Below, piece after piece: positions 23,520 to 34,787 of a stretch of 64,000 bases of DNA. Origin of the DNA: Sarcocystis neurona (Eukaryota > Apicomplexa > Conoidasida > Eucoccidiorida > Sarcocystidae); assembly GCA_000727475.1 (NCBI GenBank), contig KL647296.1:1222865-1286864 (forward strand), in the 5' to 3' direction. The notes beneath the pieces are model-generated. The model ran no database searches, was not told the origin of the DNA, and worked only from the letters and a program-made list of their open reading frames with translations. Position numbers and translations under genes: made by a program. Each line of letters opens with the position of its first letter. Positions within the stretch are counted from its first letter, which is position 1.

Positions 23520-24111
23520 AATCACTATATACATATATATATATATATATATATAGGCAAAAAGGCACGTGTGTGTATCGATGCATTTATGTTAGTATAG
23601 AGACGGATATGTCTGTGTATACAGACGTACACGTGAATACTTACGTATGTGTATATACATACATATATATGTATACGTGTCAGTGCGTCACAGCAAATTT
23701 ACCTTCCCGCTGCTGACAAAGAAGGGTTTCCCCTCGACCGCCGCACACCACAGAAACGACACGCATATACACTTTATTCGCTCTATATGGTTGAAAAAGT
23801 GTACACGTATGTATATATGTGTACAATATATAGAGAGACGCACAGACGAGTACAATGATATATGTAATTCACACACATAGAAGCATACGCGCGGCACGGG
23901 CTTCCGCGGCGGAGACGAGAGTCTCTTGCTGCTGCATGTAGCTTCAGCCAATTCGGTTTCTCCTCCCCTTCAGCTTTGTGGCTGCTCCCGCCATTGCTGT
24001 TGCTGCTGCTGTTGCTGCTGGAAACGCTGTGTTGCTGCTGGAGACAATGTGTTGCTGTGCACCACTTAACGAGTCATTCGCCTGTAGTCGAACTGCTCCC
24101 CGGCTGCTGCT

Positions 24112-25009
24112 TCAGGTGCTTTGCCACTCTTGTTGGTATCGGCCCAGCAGCTGTTCTGCTGCAGCTGCTTCTCTGCTGCTGCAGCTGTGAATCGCGTTCC
24201 TCCGCGGCTCTTTTCCTGCTGCCCCGCCCCTGAGCTGCTTTTCTGCCGGCACTGCTAAGGTTTCCCTACTGCTACGATCGCTGAGAGGGCAGCGCCCTCC
24301 TCCGCGCAGCACAGCAGTGGGAAGAGCTGTACCGGCAGCAGAGGGATAGCGACCTTAGCAGTGTAAGACTGCTGCTGTTGCTACGGCATGTGCGTTGCAC
24401 GGGCTCCAGCTGCGCTGTTGTTTCTGCGGCTTTTGTAGTGCTGCCGTTACTGCTGCTGCTGCTCGTAGTGCCCATACTGCTGTGCCTACCTGAAACGTCC
24501 GGGATATGACAGCGCGGTTTTTCCTTAAGCGAGCTGGTGCTGCTTTGCTGCGCTTGCCCAGCAGCAGCTCGGGTCAGCAACACTTGTCCAGCACCAGAGA
24601 AAAAAGAGTGTTTAAATCCTAAACCCGACACAAAAGTTAGCCGGCAGCCACAGCACAAGTGAAGAACTGCCGCAGCAACACACAGCGGTACCGCCGCAGA
24701 ATGTCGTAGCGCAGAAGAAAAACTGCGTGACTTGCAGCAGCGAGGGCGAACTTGCAATAACGACTGGAGTGCAGCAGCAGCAGCCTGACAGCAGCGGCGT
24801 ACTCGTCGCAACAGCGCCAGTGGAAAAGGAGGACTGGCGGAGAAGGCGAAAAGGTGAAAAAACAGCGACAACACTAGTGACAATATTAAGGAGTTTTTCG
24901 TCTAGCTTCTGCGAGACCCACGCACGGCAGAGGAAACGCAGGGCGGGCACACGAACACAAGAGAGGACAGATTTACGTCCGTCTCCGCGTTCAGATCTAT
25001 CTTTGCCAT
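24112..25009 (-). CDS. Hypothetical protein, putative 5' exons
   Basis: An ATG at 25009 (context GCTGCTATGGCA) opens MAKIDLNAETDVNLSSL. Proposed exons are 25009-24922, 24618-24490 and 24326 down to either a stop at 24112 or a weak donor near 24128. The phases 1+2 and 1+2 close exactly, and the 24490 donor reads TCAG|GTAGGC. The second exon contains SLKEKPRCHIPDVS and the third contains SSRETLAVPAEKQLRGG and AEQLLGRYQQEW. A further open tract at 24017-23889 contains KAEGEEKPNWLKLHAAARDS. No domain or homologue is recognised. The low-complexity Ala/Gln/Ser content resembles other proteins of this genome. It may be a real small gene lying upstream of PP2A-A on the same strand. Confidence 0.38.
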
Positions 25010-26140
25010 AGCAGCTTCGAAAGCTAATGACAGAGACACGGACGATATAGATGTATAGAAAATGTTCCACCGCTTGCATATATACTTGAATGTGTACGTC
25101 TACTACTGTATATAGAGGGAAAGATGTGCACGAGCCGCGTGCGTCTTAGAAACCAAGGAGAGCGGCAGACGATCGTTAGCCGCAGCAACAGCAGACTCTG
25201 CACCTACGGCAGAACTGAACCGGACGTGGTCAGGAAAGCGAAAAAAAGGAAGAACGCAGAAAAAGCCCATGACGAAGACGCAGAAGGCGGGCGGGCAGGG
25301 GAAGAACCAACGTTAATGAACAGGAACAACGGTGCAAGAAAAAAGCAGGGGAGGAGGAACGACGAATAAGAAGGAAAAACATAGGATTGTTGGATTGCGG
25401 GGGAGAGCGCGGAAACCCCGAGATGATGAGACAGACGTGGTGGAAGACAGAAGGTGGACGCAATTTTACCCTTGCTGACCAGAAGCGAAGAGTGCTACAC
25501 GACGGAGGGCAGCGACGCACGCACGGAAGAGGAACGAAAGGAAAGAATTGGAGAAAGGCACCGGAGCGGTTTCCTCACGACTTGTGGAACAGTATATATA
25601 AGCGCACCAGGGCCGTCGGCTGCGCAGGCAGACTTGAAAGGGCTGCGGCAGCAGGAGCAGCTGGAAGAGGAGAAGAACAGCCGACGGACGGCGGGTGCAT
25701 AAACAGCATTCCGACGGCCACCAGCAGAACGGTCGGGAAAAAAGGAAAAACACACTGCAGCCGCAACGGAGAATGCAAGCATGCATCGTCCGGATTCGAG
25801 AGAATGGAGCGCAAGGAGGACCACGAAGGAAAACCAAGAAAACGACGACAGCGGCATCTACGAACAACGTACATACGTAGCCGGAGAGAAGTCGTCATAA
25901 GAGAACGGGACAAAAGAAGTTGACGGACTGGGAAGAAGAAGTGGAACAGAAGAGGAATGTGTTGTGCGCGAAGAAGGGAACAGGCTTTGCATAGTGCAGA
26001 CGACGACGAACAGACGGCGAAGGGAGAACAGGTAGCAGACTAATTCTCAGGAATCACGCAGCACGAAAACAAGAGAGGTGACTCGAGGTACCCCGAAGGA
26101 GACAACTCGAGACTTGCAGAAAAAGGCAGAGCAGAGAAAA
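24820..26140 (+). repeat. Purine-rich (GA/AAG) block
   Basis: The plus strand is strongly G/A-biased, with GAAGAAGAA and GGAGAGAA runs, mainly at 25200-26140. It includes an isolated TATATAAG at 25595. The 178-codon plus ORF 25387-25923 is Arg/Lys/Glu/Gly-rich, as expected from purine bias, and is not called. Confidence 0.55.
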
Positions 26141-26219
26141 AGGGCGCGGATGGGCTGCTGAACCACCCGAACTTGTGCAGTCAAGGATGTCCGTAGTTCC
26201 TCAAACTTTTCTCGGTTCT

Positions 26220-27560
26220 TCAAAAAGGCTGTAGTTGTGGTGCTGCTGCGACTGGTGCCAGTATACTCTCCTTCTGATGTTGCGGCTAGTGTGCTGCTAC
26301 TGCAGGTGCTGCCGCCCTTCCACTTCGTCCTCCTTCCCCTACGGCGTGCTGCAGAACATTCAGCAGCAGGAGCGGCTGCTCTTGCTGGCGGTACCGCTGA
26401 CGCCGCTCGTCTCTGCTTTCTTCTCCTCTACGTGAAAGGCGACCAAAAAAAGAAGGCACCGCGGCTGCGAGTTGCAGTGAGGTAAAACGACGAGGAGGAA
26501 GGACGCGAACAGAAGAGCGTAACTCCTGCGGCTGCCGGCCGACAGCAGCACACCTTCACAGGAACTCTTGTTCGCACAGCGATACCGATACTGTTCCTGC
26601 TCCTTCTGCTGAGGTAGCCACAGCAGAAAATACTGGCGGCCACAGCAGCCACTCAAAGAGGCGTCGCCGCTGTTTTTCTCCTTCTTCGGGTCCTTGCTGC
26701 TGTGGTAGTGCTCACGCTTTCAGTACTGCCGCTGCTGCGGCAATCGCTCGTGCTGCAGCGGGTGTTGAAGATTGCTCCTGATTCAATACTGTGTGGCGGT
26801 GCTGCTGCACCGGCTGCTCGCCGGTGAGGATAGTGATGCGGCCGCTGGGCGCGGCTGCTGCTGTTGCTCACTTCAGGTGCTGCTGAGAGCCTTGCTGCTG
26901 CCACTCTGCTTAATGCTGGCACTGCTCTGTTCTGCAGTTGCCTTTGATATGCGCTTCGGCTGCCGCAGTGTTTCAGTTAGCTCTCCTCAGAGACTTCTTG
27001 TTTTTATCTTCTCCCTTTCCAGTTCCGGCTGGCCTCGTCACGCTGTGCTCCTGCTGTGCCTTGTGCTCCATCTCTCATAGAATGTGGCCTACAGCTGCCG
27101 CTGTTTCCTCAGCTGCGAGGCCTACCGTTCCTGCTGTTGCGTCGCACGCTCTCGGGGATACCGCCGATAATGCTGCTGCTTTCTGTTAATGTTTCTATGA
27201 CTGCTTTCGCCGTGCTGCCAGTACTGTTGGGGACGCCGCCGGCCCTGCGACTCCCACTGCTGCAGCCGCATACGGCAAGGGACACGAAGAAGGCGCCAGC
27301 TCAAGCGGCAGACGATGCCACGGCGGCAGTACGCAGAGCTGCTGCTGCAACAAAAGCAGCAGCTGTGATAGCTGTAACCTCCCCTGTTTCGAAGTGCTGT
27401 AAGCGCACCAGCACTAGCAGCTGCTGCAGCAGCATTTGCTATTCATACGCGATTAGCGGAGGGGAGAGTGTAGCCTTGCATTCATTTCGGACAGACACGT
27501 GGAAGTGGAAGCGGCCGCCACCTCGGCAGCAGGAGCAGCACCGGCAGGAAGGGTAGCAGC
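26220..27560. other. GCN/CTG triplet-rich segment, coding status unclear
   Basis: Both strands give alanine-rich open stretches. The most protein-like are on the minus strand: AVSPRACDATAGTVGLAAEE running to a stop near 27076, then MEHKAQQEHSVTRPAGTGKG ending at a stop near 26974. Both are in the same frame with one TGA between them. The plus strand gives a mirror-image Ala-rich reading. No domain is recognisable. Confidence 0.3.
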
Positions 27561-28658
27561 AGCACGAGTTCGACATCACCAGCAGCACGATTTTAAAAGC
27601 AACCATTACAGCAGAGGGTCACACAACACACATGTAAAGGTGCTTACAAGGCAGCCGGGCGTTGTTACAGTGAAAGGACGTCGCAGGCTCTGCACACGCA
27701 GCTGGACTTCGCACCATGCGGCTCTGCATGAAATGGTTGTCCACGACACTTTGAACACAGCACACGCAGGCACCTTTAGACAGGTTACTTGGACACGTTT
27801 ACAAATGTAGGTTGTACTCAGTCGTAGAGCTCTACACATACGGAGATGTCTGCAGACGTATTTCTTCGTCTATACACATCTGCTTTGTAAGGAACATTTG
27901 GAGTCTCGTAGGCGTATGTAGACTTGTGTATCTGTATGTGTGTGAGGACGTGTATACGGTGGACCCTCTGTATCCACCTATAGTTCTACGTGGGCGTCAT
28001 CATGTTCCTACACACATAACGAAGCCACGTAGTTTCCGGTGTGTGACACTTACACGCAGATATGAATGGACAGCTTGTCCGTTATACACGAATACGTACG
28101 TGTTCTGACACGCACAGTAGGGGAGGATCACCTCTTGTTGCTCACCATGTAGAAACTTTGTACCTGCCATCGCAGCTACACTGATGCATATATATATATA
28201 TATGGTATCGACAGCTAGTCCCTGACGGGCTGCCCAAGCGGTTTGTCTGGTCAGTTACCTACTGAATGACTCAGAATTACCCTACCGCACGTCGTCGAAC
28301 GTCAACACTGCTACTACTACTACTACAAGTGTGCCTGAAACACAGCAGTCCCCCTGCTAATCGACTTTTGGTCGAGTGTGCTGGGACACATGGGACTACT
28401 TCAAGTCCTCAAGTTATAAGAGGACTACAGAGAGGGATCTTGAGCGCAGTTGACCGCTCGTGTACAAGACCGGAGACCTACGCGATTAGAACACGTAGGA
28501 GAATACAGTGACACAGGAACACATCCCTAGCCGCAGTAGCGGCTAGAAAGCGCGCTGGCTGCTCTTTCCGCAGGAGTGCCTGGCCCTTTCTGATCTCACA
28601 ATTGGTTAGATAACACTCCTATTCACGCAAGGAAGCACCAATTCACAGTGTTCGACGT

Positions 28659-28759
28659 CTAAACGTTACACTGGCTGTCCGAACAAGGAGGTTTAATCTG
28701 CCGATATTCATCCTCAAATGCTTCAGCTTGCTGCGCCGTGGACTTTGTCGGCCGTTCGA
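28659..28759 (-). CDS. Candidate terminal exon, possibly of VPS4
   Basis: After a pyrimidine-rich stretch and a CTAAAAG acceptor, the minus strand reads IFERPTKSTAQQAEAFEDEY and continues to a TAG stop at 28659. This loosely resembles the VPS4 C-terminal pattern (R/K-P-T, then a charged helix ending in an aromatic residue and Gln). Joining it to exon 13 (ending at 34788, phase 0) needs another exon of 3n+2 nt that I did not find. It could instead belong to an unrelated gene. Confidence 0.3.
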
Positions 28760-31700
28760 AGATGCTTTTAGAGCACACGCAAAAAAAAAGAACAATAAGT
28801 ACCCCACATAGAAACGTGCGCCTATAAATCCTTATATCCACACGAGTGCATGTGGTTTATCCATACGTAGCGGCGTACGTGCCCGTACACACTTGTGCCC
28901 ACGCGAACGCAAATAGGTATGCAGACATATAGGTATATGAGTAGACGCAAGCGGGCACTGTGTTCATGTACGCAAGTATCTAAATCTGTGTGAACACAGC
29001 GAGGAAAGTACAGTGCCTCCCTCCGGCTCGTGTCTGACAGCGGCCGGTGCGGTGAATGATATTCCTCTACTACCCTAGCAGACAAGGACTACTACGGAGA
29101 ACACAGTATACCACTAACGCTGATGCAGCGGGTTCTTGGTGCGGGGTTCATTCGGCGCCTGTTCATTCGTTGCTACTGTCGTCGACGGTAACATACAGTG
29201 GAGCTTGTTGACGGTGACCCAGGAACAAACGCCCCAACGCTCCGCGTCTGCACATTTCATCCCCATTGCCGCCTAATAACTCTCGAGGATAAGGAAGCAT
29301 GTACAGAAGAGTACGCTTGGAGTATGGATAATTTAATTATCTGAGTTTCTGGTCCAACAGTGGCTTCGAAACTTGCTGGTGTTTGTACGACTTGAAACTG
29401 CAGTACTCTCACCTCGGCGAAGAGTCTCGACTTCCGTGTACTCGTGTGCATTCACACACGGATGTGTATGTTCTTGCAGCTGTGTTGGTACGTCTGTTTG
29501 TGTTAAAAACTTGTCTCAAACGAACGCCGTTGCGTAGTGTGCAACAAAACGTTAGCAAATTGCCGCCCCAGCATCACTGAGCCTGAAGCTGATGTCGATG
29601 CACACGTACATGCTGTGAAAAACGAGAGGAAAGAGAAGGACCACCGCAACAGCGTATACATGAGACTTCTGCACACCGTGTCAAGACACTTTACCCATTG
29701 TGGTTCCTATCCACGTTGGAATCGAACAGAGAAGAGCTGTGTCCTCTTGAAAGTATTCCCTTCGTTACATGTGAACACGCAGAAAATGTGCACGTATTCG
29801 TTCCTACTTTCCCCTGCGTATCTACATGTGGAAAAGTCATACTGCACATGCGAGGATATATCTGTGTAGACGAAAACTGACACATAAATATATGCTGCCT
29901 CGATTGCATTACAACAAATTCGTGTGAGCGTAGAGCCACTGTCTCATCTTTGCGCAGGTCGCTCGAGAACGCACGGCACCGGCGAACTGCAGTCTTTCCT
30001 CTGATGCTGTCGCCGCAGCTTGCACCTACAGCAATTCAGAATTCCTGTTTGAGTACATGAATTATTGCTTAGAGAAGCAGGGGGTGCCTGTAGCTGGTAC
30101 ATACACACACGAACGTCTGCATACGGGATCACATGTCATTGGCTCGGGAAGAGTTTCGGGTGCCCGCGTATGCATAGGCAAGTCGAACCATACGTATGTG
30201 CACTTGTCAGCGCTGACCTTCATGCAGACCTAAGCACACACCTACACACATAGGTACATACTTCTACAGTGTCGACTGCAGAACGTGGCGAAATGCCAAA
30301 TGATTATGCCTAAAATGAAAACTCGTCAGCCCTATGTGATACAGCAGCATGTGCCGGGCGTTCCTGGGGGACACCAGGGAAAAACATTGACATGCCAGCT
30401 GCATTCGAAAGAATGACAGCTCTCAGAGAAGGGCAGTTCTTCCGTGACACCCTCGACTTCATTTGGTGCTGTGCGCACTGAGTAGCGTCCTTGGGGGTTA
30501 GAATTACGGTGCGCAAGTGTGTACGAATGTAGAGCTACATGCCTGAATACAGATTGACATGTGTGTACACACCTATATGTAAATACTTGGTCAAATATTT
30601 ATGTAGGTACATGTCCTGTGGGTGGACAACCCTGCTAGCGAATCCTTCCTTTCGGCTGACGTGCTGGCAACAGAACATCTACCATAGTGTGGTGCTACTC
30701 AAAATTTCTGACTTCACAAGATCAGGAAAGAAGAACGGGGATGGAGAAGAAGAAATGATGTAAGTGAGCGCTCTGGAGAGGCCGAGCTCCAGAAGGGTGT
30801 TTGACGGGCTAGATTTGTTGGTCTGTTCAATGCCATAATGCGTGGCACGTGTTCGTGCTACTTTCTCCGCACGCAGAGAATTAGCTGGAATGACTAGCTG
30901 AAGTTCTGACAGGTTTTGCGTCACTTGGTTATGTACATGTCTTATATGTCCTTATTCGAGCTCAAGAAAAATTATTTACTAGACGTCTACAAATTATGAA
31001 CCTCGTATCTGCAAAGACGGTCTCCGTTGTACTGTTCTCGCGTGCCTAGAAAACGCTGCCTCCACTGGTTAGACGTGTTCACTGTGCTTTCGAAGGTGCA
31101 CGCGCGCTGACATAATTTTCTGAATGTTCCAGTCTGCATTAGAAAGTGACGAGGTGGTTTATAGCTAAAAGCCGTCTGCTTTCACGTGGACGCGAAGAGC
31201 TGTATGATCAGCCCTCTCGGAAAACCACGTCACTGCCCCTCTACCCCATACTGTCGTGTCCACTCGTCGTGTTTCCGGATATCCTGAGGAAGAGCACAGG
31301 AAATAAGTTCCAGTGATGCGTCGAAACATTAGTGAATATACGCACAGTGACGTATATCTACCTTTCACGACTCGCGAGTATTCAAAAAAGAGGAAGAACA
31401 AGTAGCAGCTAATGTCAGACGGTATATGCCTGCATACCTACTACATATAAATAAGCTTTGTAGTGTTTGACTGATGTATATTTCCAACCTGTGTAAATTT
31501 CCACACCCATTCATCACTTGCTTACAGAGAGAAAGGTCACATGTACTTCGGAAAAATAAGCTACTGCCCAAGTTCGTTCGTACGTAGTAAGCAGCAGCGA
31601 CAACTCTAGTGTAAACTCAACTCTAGTGTAAACTCGAAAAAAATGCGGAGAATTTCCATGGGTGTACCACTTTGAGAGGACAAAAGGTGTTCTTCAATTC

Positions 31701-32663
31701 CGTCAGCGTTCGTCTGTACATCGATCTACAGCTAATTTACGTGTACCAGCACGTCTCGCCGTCCACATCTGTCCAAATCTGCTAGCCTCCTTCCTAAAAA
31801 TTTCCGAGCGATTTAACCACCTACTTCCCTCTTCCAGCTACACCCACCTAAGTGGTTCAAGCTGCGTACCTGGTTGTATGTGTATATATATATACATATA
31901 TCTACAGACCTACCCATATATATAACAAATTACCCACAGAATTGGCGTCCGTGCCGCTACGAGAGAAGGGAAAGAACAGCGGTGGGCATAGCACATGCGG
32001 AATACGGCATTTGAAAATACTTCATAAGTACACACAACTTCTGCCACGCGGCGAAGCCGTTCGACTGAAGAGAAGGTTGTTTGTCTCTTGTGATGGAACC
32101 GACCTTGCAGTCAACGGATGCTTGATATCGTCAATCCTGCCGTAGACTGTCGCTGCAGTAGTCAGTAGGACTACCTAATTTGTGACGCTGTTGTCCTAAC
32201 CGTTGAATTAGGCGACTTTTGCATCGGTCAAAGTGGACTGGTATGGTCTCCGAATGGCAACGCATCAACCCAATAAGACAACAACAGTGTATACATATAT
32301 ATATATATATATATATATGCTTACGTGCGCGCACACGCGTACATGTCTGTGCGTGCATACAAACGTGTATCTGCTTGTACGGTGCAGATTCGCGCCCTCT
32401 CACAAAGTGGAAAGTTTCATGCGTGATGCACGTGCAGACAACGCATTATGTGTGTGTGTGTAGTTCTGTGACGTAACTATCATATACGCATACGTAATAT
32501 ACGGTGGTCCCCCAGGGAGAAACACGTCCTGTTGGCCATGCAAGTAAATTTTCATTCCGCTGCTGTCGCTGTGTTGCTGTCGAGGACCAGTTACCTCCGG
32601 ACTGACGGACGGTCGTGCATTGCGGAGAACGCTCGTGAAATCGGCCTGCCGCCATTGTCGCAA

Positions 32664-32915
32664 CAATGGCACAAGAGGCACACGTGACAGGAAACAGGAG
32701 ATGCGACAAGGATGATTCTCTTACCGACTTTGTGGAAATGTATGAAGGCAATCACGCTTCTCTTACCGACTCTGTGGAAATGAATGACGGCAATCAAAGT
32801 GATAGTTGTCACAACAGTGGCACAGGAGATACAGGTGACAAGAAACAGAAGATGCGACAAGGATGATTCTCTTACCGACTTTGTGGAAATGTACGAAGGC
32901 AATCAAGTGATAGAT
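32664..32915. repeat. Tandem repeat, 151-bp unit with a 42-bp internal repeat
   Basis: AACAG(G/A)AGATGCGACAAGG occurs at about 32692 and 32843 (period 151). The inner element CTCTTACCGACT, followed by TGTGGAAATG, occurs at 32718, 32760 and 32869. The plus-strand reading is Asp/Glu-rich (DDSLTDFVEMYEGN), but no gene context supports translation. Confidence 0.8.
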
Positions 32916-34300
32916 GTTACATCAGGGGCCGAGCAAATGCATAGTTATATAGCCCTAGATTCATAGGTCGTCATGTTATGAAAGAGATAATGGGAACGGA
33001 CGCCGTGGAGCGAGTGTGACTGCGGGAGTTGTCTCTCCTGTGTAGTGTGTATCTCCAAACAAGAATAGACTACTATCACGTCCATCACTCGTTACTATAT
33101 ATATATATGTACACGCACACGTGTACAATGTGTACATACATGCGTATGGATTCAGGTCTTCTCTGATTAGAGTCGACACAGTTGTGTCCGTACATACCAG
33201 TTGAAAAACACACACGTCAGAAAAATCCGAGCATACGCACAACCCTACGCGTACCTTTCCGGTCGTTTGTATCATCTGCGCGTGTACATTCAATATGATC
33301 TACGCACCAGCGATTGCTGTGGAGATTTCTTGACCCTAACGTGAGCAGTTACGGTTTGGCCCAGGTAACTGTACCTGCGTACAGTCGAGACGTAGACACG
33401 TGTAATGTAGATGCACAAGTGTAGTGCAACGCGTGGTGATGCCTGGCAATTCAGTGCCCTTGGCCAATATCTATTTGGGCGCACGGGCAGGCATACGGAA
33501 AAGTAGATTCGTAGAGGTGTGCCGCCTACCCACCCGGCGCATGAACACAGACACTGTAACGCCTGTGTCCATTTCACGTCTAGTTTTTCTGTTGAACTTT
33601 CGTATGATGATATTCTCTTCGCCTTTCTCGGATCTGACGTGAAATGGCTCTCTTCTGTTTTGCCTTTGTATAACTATGTGTATCGATATTCGCATCGCTG
33701 CCGCAATGTATATAAAGAGAAACAGCGAGAGTGAGAGGTGTGCGGATGGTAATTACGGATCCGCTTAAAGCGTTTCACATCTGAACACCACAGTCCCCTG
33801 CGGGCTGGGCACGACCCACCGACCCCGGCTACTGGTTCGCTTGGTTCGCCCGGGCACAGGAGCACCAGATGTTTCGTGCCCGTAGGTTCAAGTAGCGCTT
33901 CTAGACTCACTCTGAACGGTCACCTTCTTTGTATTTCTACAGACTTTTTTAGCAAACTCTAAGGAATTGCATGTCTGGCAGGTCGGAAGTGTCGTAAATT
34001 CCCCCAACTGCGTGTTGCTTCCTGTTCATACAGAGAAGCCATGGGGTCGGAGAGACCTGAAAGCTGCACGGTCGTCCAGAAACAACAAAGTCGTTTAGGA
34101 CCGCAAACTGTACTGCAGGATTTTGTCACTACCATGCTTAGGAAAGAGACGCCGTTGCTCTGGGATTTTCCGCTTTGAGATGGAACAACACCCGCTGAAC
34201 TCCCGTACGGACACTTCGTGTCCGCTGCCTGCTGCTACTACCGGAGACCTGATAATTCCCAGCCGCGAAGGCACTAGACAGTGCCCCGTTAGCCCTTTCT

Positions 34301-34365
34301 GGGTTCTGCTAGCGTTCTGTGCTTTTTTGGGTTCTGCTAGCGTTCTTTGCTTTGTTGGGTTCTGC
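34301..34365. repeat. 28-bp tandem repeat, about 2.3 copies
   Basis: GGGTTCTGCTAGCGTTCT starts at 34301 and 34329, with a partial copy at 34357. Confidence 0.85.
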
Positions 34366-34787
34366 ATGAAAGTAAGCTCTAGCAGATTGCGAAGGTGGTT
34401 CACGGCTCGGAAAAAGGCACCTCCCAACGGCAGTACTAAGTGGCACTTCCTTGGCACCGCAGGCCTTTGCCCTGTACTAACAGTTGGCATCACTTCATAA
34501 CATCATTGATCTCGTCTGCTGCAAAGGTTTTGGAAGAATGTTCGTGAACCACAACTGATATAACTGTCCACCTATGCAGTCGAAAGTATTAAGACTCTTT
34601 CATGAAGCTGCACATGTGAGAAACTTCCAAATGTACGTACACTGCAGAGTTGTCATCAGGCCTAGTGCTGTTCGCATACAGATGACTACGCTGTGTTCAC
34701 TGCTGTCCACTACGCTTCCTCCTCGCACTTGCGTTACTACCGTAGGCGTCTAGGTTTGTTGATTTCCACTGACCATTTTTCACTTAC

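Larger units (their letters stand above)
28760..34787. other. Large intron or intergenic stretch, repeat-poor
   Basis: About 6 kb with few microsatellites and no recognised coding segment beyond the candidate exon at 28659-28759. It contains (TA)n runs near 31885-31925 and 32293-32318, the tandem repeats at 32664-32915 and 34301-34365, and a 45-codon plus ORF at 34041-34178 (starts MGSERPESC) of unknown meaning. Confidence 0.5.

Noticed and set aside
25387..25923. 178-codon plus ORF rich in Arg/Lys/Glu
   Set aside because: Explained by purine bias of the plus strand; no domain.
28228..28260. tRNA A-box-like word TGCCCAAGCGGT
   Set aside because: No matching acceptor stem or T-arm downstream at tRNA distance.
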